Source: Polytrichum commune (taxonomy: Eukaryota > Streptophyta > Polytrichopsida > Polytrichales > Polytrichaceae). Taken from it: DNA of 64,000 nt. The translations under genes and the position numbers were made by a program. Shown one piece after another: positions 46,607 through 57,107 of the stretch. The first letter of the stretch is position 1. Every line of letters starts with the position of its first letter. The stretch spans positions 2,854,501 to 2,918,500 of the forward strand of contig OX485808.1 of NCBI GenBank assembly GCA_950295325.1, written 5' to 3'. The notes below the pieces were generated by a model, which did not search any database, was not told where the DNA came from, and saw only the letters and a list, made by a program, of their open reading frames with translations.

Positions 46607-47931
46607 CTCCCACTTGGGATTCTTGTCCTTCGCATTCTCCCTCTCCTTGGGAGGCCTACCATAGAACTCCCACACCTCCCGCGAGGCCATGATATTCCTT
46701 ATCTAGGAAGCTTGGTAGGCCCTCTTCTTGTTTCCCATATTGAAGTACCGGGAGATGTCGCTGAGCTTGGTCTCGTCGTCAGACCACACCACCAGTGCCT
46801 TCCAAACCTTCAGCTTTTCCTTCTGATTGTTGGGATTGTCCCACTCATTCATGAGTTGGATTTTCTTGGATGCCTCCACGCTGTGTTGGCCGTCTATCAG
46901 CCAAAAATCACCCTTCTGAATTGTTGGCCACATTTCAGGTGTAGGCATTTTCTTAAGACCCTATGGCATCACTACAATCGTTTGCCTGTCGTCTTTAAAC
47001 TGCTCGCAAACGATCTGCGCGATTATCCAGTCAACGTAGGCGTCCTCCTTTGCCCGGACACACTTCTCCGGTGGCGCTAGATGGCACTGGCTAATGTTCA
47101 CGTCGAACTTGAAATCCCTGCCCATGAAAAAACAGTGGGAGCATTTCGTCGTGAAATTGTTCACGATTTTCTGCAGCTCCCCTGCATCCACCTCTTCGCC
47201 GGGCTTCGGTATGTGCAACTCCGGTGAGACTGGCTCGTCAGTTATCACAGATGACTCTCTCGCCCTCTTGGATGGAGTTGTTTGACGGCTCCCAGAAGGT
47301 GTAGGTGTCTCACTATTCGTAGGTGTTTGGGAGGGAGTGGTCCTACGCGAGTCAGCCGGTACTGGTAGCGGCATCCTCACCGATTGAGGTCTTGACGACC
47401 CTGCTCCTTCCTCTGTGGGAGCTTTCCGCCTCACAGGTTGCTGTGATTTGGTTTTGCTTTGCAGGCCCCTGTTCAGCACGGTTATTGCATGTTTTAGTTT
47501 TGTGAACCGGCTTGAGACCTTGGTATTCGATGTACTCCCATCGATAAATATTGTCTCCGGCTTGATAACTTCCGGTTCGACACAAGACTCTCTTGCATAG
47601 AGTGCGTCGAAAGGCTCGGAGAACTGGTGCATGAACATATGCGCGTTCTGCACAGCCGAGTTCTCGAGGATGACGTCGGTGTAGTCTCCAAGAGACTGTA
47701 CCGATGCGACCTCCCATCCCGTAATAGTCGCCCAGGTGTGTTTCTCCACGGTTCTCACCTTCACAACAAAAATCATTTTGTATGTTGAGGCTTTGACTAC
47801 TTGAATAGACCAAGCGAGACAAGCCCGTCCTTAGGGGAATAGGAGTCATCCTGCAGGGTTTCGTGCTCCTGCCACAACATGTCCGGCGCAGGCATGAACC
47901 ACCTTTCGCCGGGTCTTTTCTTTGGAGCCAT
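46607..47931 (-). pseudogene. Leftward element gene, exon 1: ParB-like DGQH domain
   Basis: ATG at 47931-47929 directly follows a strong acceptor (TTTTCTTACAG), so a 5' untranslated intron is likely. The protein starts MAPKKRPGERWFMPAPDMLW, shifts frame near 47805-47820, and continues VVKASTYKMIFVVKVRTVEK. A Ser/Thr/Pro-rich linker follows, then VDWIIAQIVCEQF, GDFWLIDGQHSVEASKKIQ (about 46920-46865) and LSDISRYFNMGNKKRAYQAS. The order of a PIxV-like strand, DGQH and a residue-poor helix matches the ParB/sulfiredoxin-type fold, used in DNA or nucleotide binding. TAG codons at 46961-46963 and 46703-46705 interrupt it. Role in the element is unknown; a DNA-binding job at the palindromes is a guess. 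Confidence 0.75.
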
Positions 47932-47957
47932 CTGTAAGAAAATAATGTGCAAAGTTA

Positions 47958-47979
47958 GTTTCGGTCGTTCGACCCAAAC
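47958..47979. repeat. Single palindrome copy just upstream of the leftward start codon
   Basis: One-mismatch copy (TTTCGGTCG ... CGACCCAAA, centre TT) 27 bp upstream of the ATG at 47931, in the predicted 5' untranslated intron. Confidence 0.85.
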
Positions 47980-48217
47980 ATCTACGACATGAATAGGTTT
48001 AGGTGGATTGTGTATTTATATATTTCAGCATCATTTGTAATGATAATAAGAATGTTATGATTATTGGGTGGATTTGCATTTTATATTGTTTGTGACATGT
48101 AGGATTCCTTGATACTTTTCCTTGATACATTCCTTGATTATTATTTTGGGTTGATGTGAATTTTATATTGATGCAAAAATCATGGATTTCTTTATGAGTT
48201 TATAATTAGAAGACTTT

Positions 48218-48475
48218 GTTTGGGTCGTTCGACCAAACATGATGCTTTGTGTTATATTTGGGTCGTTCGGCCCAAACATGATGCTTTGTTTTGTGTTTGG
48301 GTCGAGCGACCCAAACAAGGGGCTGTGTTTGGGTCGGTCGACCCAAACAAGAGGCTGTGTTTGGGGCGGTCGACCCAAACAATAGGCTGTGTTTGGGTCG
48401 GTCGACCCAAACAAGAGGCTGTGTTTGGATCGGTCGACCCAAACAATAGGCTGTGTTTGGGTCGTCTCCCCAAAC
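48218..48475. repeat. Palindrome array upstream of the leftward gene (8 copies)
   Basis: Eight copies. The last five follow a 31-bp period with spacers 'aagaggctgt' or 'aataggctgt'. Centres include TT, AG and GT; several arms carry single changes. The array lies about 0.3-0.5 kb 5' of the ATG at 47931, probably inside a 5' intron or promoter. Confidence 0.92.
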
Positions 48476-48699
48476 TGTATTATTTTAATATATTTTTTAA
48501 ACTTGGCATGTAGCATATACAATGCTTATGCATTGTGTATGCTACAACACCGTGAATCTACAAACACATATTGGTTAAAATAAAACACAATACCTTTCAA
48601 AGATGTTGTGCAGACAATTTGGAGTAGAGCAGGTTGTTCTTCCAATAATTCTCAATATCAAACAAACTGTGAGAAAGTTCAATGAGAAACTTTCAAATA

Positions 48700-49020
48700 A
48701 GTATCAACTCTCTCAAATAGCTCTTGGATCTCTCAACCAACTCCTGAATCTCACACAGAACTACTGAATCTCTCAAAAGACTTCGAAATGTCTAAACCAA
48801 CTCCTGAATCTCACACACAACTACTAAACCTCTCAAAAGCCTTCGAAATGTCCAAACCAACTCCTAAATCTCACACACAACTACTAAACCTCTCAAAAGA
48901 CTTCGAAATGTCTAAACCCACTCCTGAATCCCTCACAAAACTACTGAATCTCTCAAACGACTTCGAAAACTCTCAAACAACTCTTGATACTCTTAAAGAA
49001 CTCTTGAATTTCACAAGCAC
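48700..49020. repeat. 60-bp tandem repeat, 4-5 units
   Basis: Units contain 'ccaactcctgaatctcacac' then 'aactactaaacctctcaaaa' then 'gacttcgaaatgtct'. The period of 60 keeps a plus-strand frame open (SKPTPESHTQLLNLSKDFEM-type repeat), but composition and position, in the 5' region of the leftward gene, favour a minisatellite. Confidence 0.8.
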
Positions 49021-49319
49021 TCCTAAAACTTCCAGTACAAACACCTGGACCTCCCAAACAGAAGCTTTATCTACTACACAATGTTCTACTAACTTCCTTC
49101 AGCACTTTCCAATACTCTTCAACACTCTTTTGCTAACTTCCTTCACGCTCACGCTCTAAAACCTTCCTCCGTATGTTTCTGTTTCTTTCAAAACTCTTCC
49201 TAACTTCTAAGATTGCACAAGGGCTATTCTATTGAAGAGCAAAAGAAAGGAGGGAAAAGAAGATGCAGAAGAAAGCAATGAACGCGGGAGAATGAAGGGT
49301 TAACCTACACCAAGCCTGA

Positions 49320-49405
49320 TTCACCGCGGCGCTTTGCGAAAGCGGCGCTTCAGGAGAGGCGGCGCTTCGAAGCGAGGCGCGGAGAGAGAGAGAGAGAAAG
49401 AAATG
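49320..49405. other. GC-rich GCGGCGCTT cluster next to a GA tract
   Basis: Three or four GCGGCGCTTYG-type motifs in both orientations, followed by (GA)n. On the minus strand this is a pyrimidine tract followed by CpG-rich DNA upstream of the leftward gene, so it may be part of that promoter. This is inference from position only. Confidence 0.35.
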
Positions 49406-49757
49406 AGAAATGCGACGGTTGGGGTTTTGTTTACCTCGGGCATTGGCCCCCAACCGCATGAATAGGGTGCCCACAGGATTAGGGCACCCACGGAAACAGG
49501 GTTACAGGGAACCCTAAAACCTAAATCCTAACGCTTGACTCTAAACCCTTAGCGGGCCTACCTCTTTAAGAGTACATAGGCTATTTGCCTCATAGCATAG
49601 GTTGCATTCTACAATATCAACTTTTTGTAAGTTGAAAACCTTTTGAGTTTGTAAGTTCCTCGCCAATTGCCTTCAAAACTAATTTTTAGTAGGTTAAAAT
49701 CCTTCATATCTTTTAATGTTGTAGGTTTTAAAATCAAAATTTGAGTACTAAGTGGGA

Positions 49758-49812
49758 TCCTTGGCAGGAATTGAACCTGGCTAAGCCTTTCACCACGTTT
49801 GAAGGCCAAGGA
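49758..49812 (-). repeat. Possible tRNA-derived (SINE-like) fragment
   Basis: On the minus strand TCCTTGG at the start pairs with CCAAGGA at the end, and a B-box-like GGTTCAATTCC precedes the 3' arm. At 55 nt it is too short for a tRNA, so it may be a SINE head or coincidence. Confidence 0.3.
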
Positions 49813-50152
49813 TTAACCAAGTCTTTTTTAAAGAGTTGATTATAAGTTATGAAAGGTTGCTAAAATTCAAATGAGTTTAAGGGTGAAAGTTCTCACCATG
49901 TTCTCATTCAAGTTCTACTCTTCCTGCAAGATATAGCCTAAAGATATGTACTTAGGCCAACTAATTTCCCAATTTGAAGAAGGATGAATGGCTAAAATCC
50001 TCTCTTTTAAAAAAAATTTAGGCAAAATTTCCTAAATGTTTTTTATCACATAGGTTGATATCCTATGTTTTTAAATTGTCCATAGGCTCTTTGTCCTACA
50101 CTTTCAAAATTTTATAGGCTAAGTCACTAATTTTGTAGGCTGCATTTGTTTT

Positions 50153-50411
50153 AATCGGTATATTCGTTAATTTGGGATTTTTTCGGCATTTTGAGAAAGT
50201 TACAAATATAAGAACATGGATAAAATCGCACGTACATTGGAGAATGTTGTAAGATGCAAATACTTTGAAGCGGGTGTTCATATCAAGAACGCAATTAAGA
50301 TCTCATATGAAGATGGTTTAGGTAGGACGACCCAAACATTACACTATGTTGTTGTGGTCCATATATTAATTTGAGAGAAGAGAAAATCTCAAATTAGCAA
50401 ATTTTAGGGTT
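50153..50411 (+). mobile_element. 259-bp deletion derivative of the large element
   Basis: 50153-50345 matches the first 190 bp of the large element (from TATATTCGTTAA through 'ttgtaagatgc', 'actttgaagcgggtgtt' to 'tttaggtaggacgacccaaac'). 50355-50411 matches its last 55 bp ('ccatatattaatttgaga' to the terminus). The two ends are inverted repeats of each other. It lies between the two genes in the same orientation as the host element. No clear target duplication was seen. Confidence 0.8.
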
Positions 50412-51989
50412 TAGGTTCTTTTGGACCCTGCTCTAAACCTTTATTAGTTTTTTCAAAAGAACTATGGAGTACCCTAAGGTGCTACATAAAATGTGTTATT
50501 CTACAAAACTAACCATTTATATAGCCAGCGCATTCTTACAACAAAACTTTATGCTAAACTAATACTTATCCCCTACTTACATGACACCATACCCTAAATT
50601 TTCGAAAATCATTGAAGGCATTGGTTTCTCTTTTGTTTGAGCATGTTAGAAAAACCATATAATTGCGTTATATTTAACGATGTAACCATTCACATTTAGT
50701 CTTTACCAATGATGCCAACAATTCACACGATATTGAATGAAAAAAAAAGATTACCCACACCCCCCAACATGTGGAACAATTTAGAATAATTGAGTGTGGA
50801 GCCTAATAAATGAATACCTTTCCCAACTGCATTTTGCAGGGTTTAGGAGATAGGAGATAGGGTTATAACATATTAATCTATCCAATGTCAATGTATAACA
50901 TTGTCTTACTCGTGAGAAGAGTCTTATAGGAAGGTTATAGTGAAGACGATGTTGATTATGTTAATTTGTTATTTGAGACGTTTAAACACGATATATTGAT
51001 TGGTCGTGTGTTTATTCAAATAACATGAAATATTGTGGATGTTAATAGGGGCTAGGGGTCCAACTTTGGATGTTTCGCTCACTTTAGGGAATCACATATT
51101 AGTCGCTAATAAACCATCGTTCATGATGTATTTAATATATGAAATGTGATGTAAAAGTAAATCGGAGAAGCACAACATCATGTTGTTATTCATTGTTCTC
51201 TCCACGTGTATTAGATAATGGAGGAAGATATAACAGATATTGTTTGCATAATATGAAGAAGAGTCTAATCGGAAGGTCATAGTAAATACAATCTTGATCA
51301 TGTTAATATGTTATATGGGACGTTTAAACATGATATCCTAATTGGTTTTGTATTTAGTCAATGCGTATTTCATGTTGTGGATGTTATAAGGGTTTAGGGT
51401 CCAATCTTGGATGTTTTGCTCTCACACATTAGTAAACTTGAAGTGAACTTGAGGATGGATTCAAGTAACATTAAAAGATTGAACTAGAAAGGGACATTGG
51501 TAGTTAGTATCCCCTTAACAATGTCCACATACGTTCGTCATTGCCACTCTTGCATGCGAGATAATAGAGCAAGGTTCTAGGGTTTAGGGTTTAGGGGGGA
51601 CAAATAAATAATTCTATTCATCATGACAATGGCCTCAAGCCTTGGAAACTCTCTCATAATTGCAGCCTCCAAATGGCCCAAACCCCACCTAAATAGGTTT
51701 ACACTTGAAAGCATTGAATGGAGTTGTGTTTGGGTCTACATATTGGTTAAAATATACCTTGATGATACTTGAAAAAATTAATGTGGCCGCCACCCTTCCT
51801 CCCAATGGCGTATGTCATATCCACACAAAACAAAACAAATAGATTAAATAACATAGACTAAGTCATATGACGGCTGGGGTATCAGAGGGGCATTGATAGA
51901 TGCGCATTTTTCTACTATAAACAGAAAACGGGGAATTATGTCAGGAGGTTTGAAATAACCTCTGCAAGAGAAGAAGGCGGGGAAGGCAT
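50412..51989. other. Intergenic region of the large element with a 200-bp direct duplication
   Basis: No gene seen. About 50914-51110 and 51248-51440 are diverged direct copies; both contain 'gaagagtct', 'gacgtttaaaca', 'gttgtggatgtta' and a 'tttggatgtt' motif. Two interstitial TTTAGGG units lie at about 51577-51592. Confidence 0.6.
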
Positions 51990-52075
51990 CCAATGACTAA
52001 GTCTGGGAAGCGGAGGTGGATAATATAAAGGGGCGCACCCCCCAAAAGTCGGTCCTTCTTTTCTCTTCTCCCGCT
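51990..52075 (+). promoter_or_regulatory. Candidate core promoter of the rightward gene
   Basis: CCAAT at 51990-51994, a TATA-like TAATATAAAGG at 52021-52031, then a pyrimidine-rich patch (CCTTCTTTTCTCTTCTCCCG) at 52053-52072, about 30 bp downstream, where transcription could start. The coding start is 1.46 kb further on, so a long 5' untranslated intron containing the palindrome array is likely. Confidence 0.55.
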
Positions 52076-52334
52076 GTCGAATTCGTAGAGAGAACTCTTA
52101 GTAAGAGCTGTACTTCAAGGTTCGTGCATGCTGCCGTTCATGAGCACTTATCCATAGCATGCAAGTTCATGAGCACCTATCCACAGCATGCAAGCCCACC
52201 GTGAACTTTGCAATGAGCTCAAATTCAACACACCACGCAATATCCGCCGCATTATACGCCGGATTTTGTGGTGTACTTGGGCGAACCTTCACCTCTACAC
52301 TAGTGTTGGCGGGTTTTGAGTCTGACCCTATGAG

Positions 52335-53338
52335 GTTTGGGTCAACCGACCCAAACCTGTCCACTAGTGTGTTAGGGTTTATGTCTGACCCTTAACAGGT
52401 TTGGGTCAGTCGACCCAAACCCCAACCCCAGTGTGTTAGGGTTTTTGTCTGACCCTTATCAGGTTTGGGTCGACCGACCCAAACCTGTCCACTAGTGTGT
52501 TAGGGTTTATGTCTGACCCTTGTGAGGTTTGGGTCGGTCGACCCAAACCCCTACCCCAGTGTCTTAGGGTTTTTTTCCTGACCCTTATCAGGTTTGGGTC
52601 GACCGACCCAAACCACTACATGGTGTGGGTGGATGTACTCTTGTGAGGTTTGGGTCGGTCGACCCAAACCCCTACCCCCAGTGTGTTAGGGTTTTTTCCT
52701 GACCCTTATCAGGTTTGGGTCGACCGACCCAAACCACTACCTGGTGTGGGTGGATGCACCCTTGTGAGGTTTGGGTCGGTCGACCCAAACCCCTACCCCA
52801 GTGTGTTAGGGTTTTTTCTTGACCCTTATCAGGTTTGGGTCGACCGACCCAAACCCCTACCTGGTGTGGGTGGATGTACCCTTGTGAGGTTTGGGTCGGT
52901 CGACCCAAACCCCTACCCCAGTGTGTTAGGGTTTTTTTTTCTGACCCTTATCAGGTTTGGGTCGACCGACCCAAACCCCTACGTGGTGTGGTTGGATGTA
53001 CCCTTGTGAGGTTTGGGTCGGTCGACCCAAACCCCTACCCCAGTGTGTTAGGGTTTTTTTTCTGACCCTTATCAGGTTTGGGTCGACCGACCCAAACCAC
53101 TACCTGGTGTGGGTGGATGTACCCTTGTGAGGTTTGGGTCGGTCGACCCAAACCCCTACCCCAGTGTGTTAGGGTTTTTTCCTGACCCTTATCAGGTTTG
53201 GGTCGACCGACCCAAACCCCTACCTGGTGTGGGTGGATGTACCCTTGTGAGGTTTGGGTCGGTGGACTCAAACCCCTACCCCTGTGTGTTAGGGGTTCAG
53301 TCCGACCCTTATGAGGTTTGGGTCGGTCGACCCAAACC
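52335..53338. repeat. Palindrome array upstream of the rightward gene (about 17 copies)
   Basis: About 17 copies at alternating spacings of roughly 56-64 bp. From about 52460, copies with centre AC and copies with centre GT alternate, i.e. the asymmetric core is laid head to head. Two copies plus spacers form a 120-bp higher-order unit containing 'agtgtgttagggtttttt', 'ctgacccttatca' and 'ggtgtgggtggatgtac'. One copy near 53254 is damaged (GGTGGACTC). The array ends about 200 bp before the start codon. Confidence 0.95.
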
Positions 53339-53536
53339 CGCACCAAAATAATTTCTGGAACTTGTTTTGGACTTGCACACAGTGTTGGGAGTTCACATTG
53401 TAGTCGTGTTGGAAATGTCTTCATCCTCGGTGTCCCCATTGATCATGGTATCTTGCATTTTCCGATATTTGATTCTTTTGGACCCTTACATTCTTTCCAT
53501 GTGTGTTGAGGTTTCATGTGCATGTGTGTAGGCGCA

Positions 53537-56500
53537 ATGGAGGGAGTTGGTGGAAGAGGGGATTCCTTCTCTGACAACATGGGCAACACCCAATCTACGT
53601 CTGGGGATGAGCTAGACATTGTCAGGGAGGATAGTTTTGATGACAGTGCAGATGAAGGTGACTTGGGGAGTCCTTCGCCATCTGCCCCTTCTTGCCCCAC
53701 TGTGGAATGTGCTGGACTTTCACGAGCTTCATGGGTGAATTTGGATGTAGTACTTGTTAATGACAGTGGAGTTGCTGTGGCGGAGGGTATTTGTCGTAAC
53801 ACACATCCACAAGATTGCATTGATGAAAACCCCCTTGGCACCGAGGACGTTGGAGTTGTTATATTGGAATCACTCGTACATTCCGAAGTGAATCCAACTC
53901 ATAGGTTTTCGTTGCGAAGGTGGCCGTTGAGGAATGTGACAATTGAGGGGGTTAGCTTGCATGACCATGAGCGACGACACATCCAAATCCAACAGGAGCT
54001 CCAAGCAAACATTTGGCCACGCAAAGGCCTACGGAAGTACGATACATTGGCACATCCTACTCCGTCTGCAAATGAGTGTAAACGTCAAAGGTTGCTTTGT
54101 GAGGAGTCCATTAGAGAAGTTGCCACAAAGGATTGTTGTGTACATCGTTGTTGCCAATTGTTCCCAAGGGATAAATTGAAGGCCATCCGCGAGGAAATGT
54201 GGCTTGGAGATTTCCGTCTAAGATCCACCAAAAAGCTTGATGTCCATAGGGCGATACATGTGAACGGAGCGGGTCGCAAGGTCATCACCCTTGAGAGCAT
54301 AGACGTGTGTTGTACGGCATGGTACATCATTCACGGTGTGTCAAAAGCGGAATTTTATAGACAAGCCACGTATGCCAAGGAAGGCCGCCGGTCCCGTCAC
54401 CATGGGAATACGGGCTTAAAGAAACCAAGGGAAGCAACGAGACAAGCAACCGTCACTCTGGCAACCATCATTGTCCCCCTTGCCGATGCAATGCCGCACA
54501 AAACACGCACACTCGCAACCGGTGAAAAGGTTGTGGAGAAGGTTCTTCCTACAAGCACGAAATGGAAAGACATATTGTTGGACGTAAACGCAGTTGGCGA
54601 GAAGACTGGGTTGGACCCTATTTCGTTGTCGAAACTGAGTGCAATAAAAAAATCTCACTTTAGCGAATACATCACAAAAAGACGAGGCGACAAATTTGCC
54701 CGTTGTTCTAAATGCGAGAAGTTGAAACGCCTTCGAGATGCACACACGATGGGGACAGAGTCATATGCCGCACATCAAATGAACTATTTCAAGCATGTGA
54801 ACATGCAAGAGGCACACCGTAATGATTACTACACAAATAGAGCTTTGTCCATCTCTAGGCCTTTGGAGGTCCTTTCAATCATCCATGACAAAATGGACCA
54901 TGCCAAAACAACCTCACCATGTTTTGCAAATCGAATAAAAGCCACGGACGGCCTTTTTAAGCTTCCTGTATCGGTTACAGGTGATTTCGATAACAATTGC
55001 ATTGCATTACCTAAACACAAATTTGTGCTTTAGGTTTGTACTTGGGGCCATAGATGTACACCATGTGAATTTTTTGGTGTTATAGTTGAATATTAAACCA
55101 TTGGGTTGGCTTTGCAGGGATGATTGCACATGGACATGGTGATGTCAAGTATGCTCATTATGCTCTTGATTTGTATCCGGCGGATTCAAACCACACGATA
55201 GGGTCATTTGCAAAGCTTTTACGTGATTTGGAGAAACCGCCGTCCTATTCATCAAGATTGTTATTTGAAAACTCGGGATCAACACCTCTATATGAAGCGG
55301 TCTTGGATGGAAGAGATGTATGCGTGCACTCCTTGCCGGAGCCACCAAGTGAAGATGTGATTGCCAATAATTTGCCCCCAACTCTGCGTGTCCAATTGGA
55401 TAATTGTACGAAGGACAATAAAAGTAGATATGTTTTTGCATATTGGTCGTTGTTGGTTGCGAAAGGCATTTTCAAGGAGATTTTTGTGTCCTTTCTATTG
55501 GTAGGCCACACGCACGACGATATCGATGCATCTTTTGGGCGGTGGAGCATGAAGTTGCACGAGGAGGATTTTCCAACAATCCCATTGTTGATGAAGTCGT
55601 ACATGGATTTGGAGAACATTCCCGTCATCCCCCATATGATCGAGGAGGTTCCAGACTTCAATGCATTCATAGAACCGTATATTCGAAGCGGAGCTCACCG
55701 ATTGATCGGACATACGAAGGCACAACAATTTCGGTTCTACGTGCGTGACGATGGTATCCCCGCCATGCAATACAAGTTGTTGTGCATGTCACAAGACTGG
55801 AGCCCGCCGGAGGGTCTCCTTGTATGGCGTGTTGATGGGGAGGGAAGGACGATGTTGCCTGACGGAGAGCCTAAGCCTTGCAAACCAATACCCATGAAGA
55901 ATTTGGAGGACATTTGTAAAGGCATATCAGGCTTCATACAATATTGGGAGAGTTTGAGGGTAGCGGATGTTGGTGGATCGTGTTGGCTTTGTTACGGAAG
56001 TTGGATACAATATTAGACACGTGTTCGTGGCGCTTTGGCAAACCTTCATCAAGATACACCCCTTACTTTAAAGCATGGGTTTTGGCCACAAACACGTGTC
56101 AATGTACAAGCTTCGGAGGCTAGTCTTTTGGGAAATGGAGAGGTTCGAGAGGAGTTTGATGTGGACGACCATTACGTGGGGCCTGCTAGTAGTCGTCCGC
56201 CACCATTTTTCCGCATTGCAGTGGATTGTCATGAAGGTTATATGCTCATTTTGCGTCCTGGAGATGAGACATATGCAAAGCCAGTGTGGGTGGCAAGAGC
56301 TTTGTCCAATCCAAATTTTGTAACTTCCAGCCCTCATTTTCGACAAATACAAGTAGAGTACTACCGACCGACAGCACGGAATGAAGATGTTGTTCGGCAT
56401 TATACAGGCTGGGAACAAACCAACACTTTCGGTGGAAGGTGGATTCTGAGCACGGTCCATCTTGGGTAGATACAGATTCCATATTCATAGCATGGAAACC

Positions 56501-56603
56501 ACGGAAAAATCATAGTGGATCAGTGTCCATCCCTCAAAAGCACATAACTTTTGCAAAAGACAACCTTGCTCGGATCGCAGAAGAAGCAACCCACGTTGAA
56601 TGA
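53537..56603 (+). pseudogene. Rightward element gene: DUF7869-like putative transposase, two exons
   Basis: Exon 1 is 53537-54980 (start MEGVGGRGDSF; an upstream in-frame ATG at 53516 is less likely because GTGTGTAG looks like an acceptor). Exon 2 starts at 55118. The intron 54981-55117 (ACAG|GTGATT ... TTTGCAG|GG) joins the halves as LPVSVTG-MIAHGHGD. Key motifs are IIHDKMDHAKT (54881-54910), LDNCTKDNKSRYVFAYW (55396) and LLVGHTHDDIDASFG (55496-55540). This spacing matches the DUF7869 family, whose Asp-rich motifs fit an RNase-H-like nuclease; calling it the transposase is inference. CxxC residues (CSKCEKL, near 54710) and a Cys-rich patch (CCVHRCC) may bind zinc. A TAG at 56014-56016 and a frameshift near 56440-56454 disable it; after the shift the frame continues to a TGA at 56601-56603. 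Confidence 0.82.
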
Positions 56604-57107
56604 GAAGTTGGTAGGATTGTGTTAGCATGATTATAGTGTAATATGTAATTCGACAAATATATATTACTTATATGTGTGCTCCTCAAACTTGGGGCAAAGT
56701 TTGGGTAGAGCTTGCGAATGCTATATTGTTTGGGGTTGGATGAATATCCATTTACTATATTTCAATACAGTTGTGAAGTTCATTTTTTTTATTAAGTTTG
56801 GGACTACATTTTCCATTGAAGAAAAATGCATTTATTGCATGCACTTTGTATGTTGCAATGTCTATATTTTATTGACCATGCTAATAATAGAAATCATTTT
56901 ATATGTTTCTTGGGTGAAACTAGTTTGGAGTGCTCTATCCAAAGTGTTTTTGTTGATGAAGTTGGTGTTGAGTGCTCTACCATATGTGCTTATGTCCACA
57001 CATAATAGATTTGGGATATTAGAACATATAATATATTTGAGATTGTTCGCAATATAGTTTCGGAACACGGAATGTTGTTTGATCCATATATTAATTTGAG
57101 ACTAGAG
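56604..57107. other. Right subterminal region of the large element
   Basis: AT-rich and non-coding. The last 50 bp contain 'ttaatttgagac' and 'gtcttaattta', which can fold as a hairpin and recur at the right end of the 259-bp derivative. Confidence 0.55.

Noticed and set aside
48206-48522. FGSTDPNP-type repeat proteins in the palindrome arrays
   Set aside because: They are translations of the palindrome in all frames of both strands; the arrays lie in introns or upstream regions.
51577-51592. Telomere or subtelomere (TTTAGGG units)
   Set aside because: Only two units; this is a common interstitial or promoter motif, and it lies inside a transposon.
52335-53338. Resemblance of the palindrome array to a CRISPR array
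   Set aside because: The spacers are themselves repeats of one another, the host is a plant with spliced genes, and no cas genes are present.
43812-56016. In-frame TAG/TAA codons as evidence for stop-codon recoding
   Set aside because: Frameshifts also occur in both genes, and the neighbouring NLR and fibronectin genes use ordinary stops; decay by C-to-T mutation is simpler.
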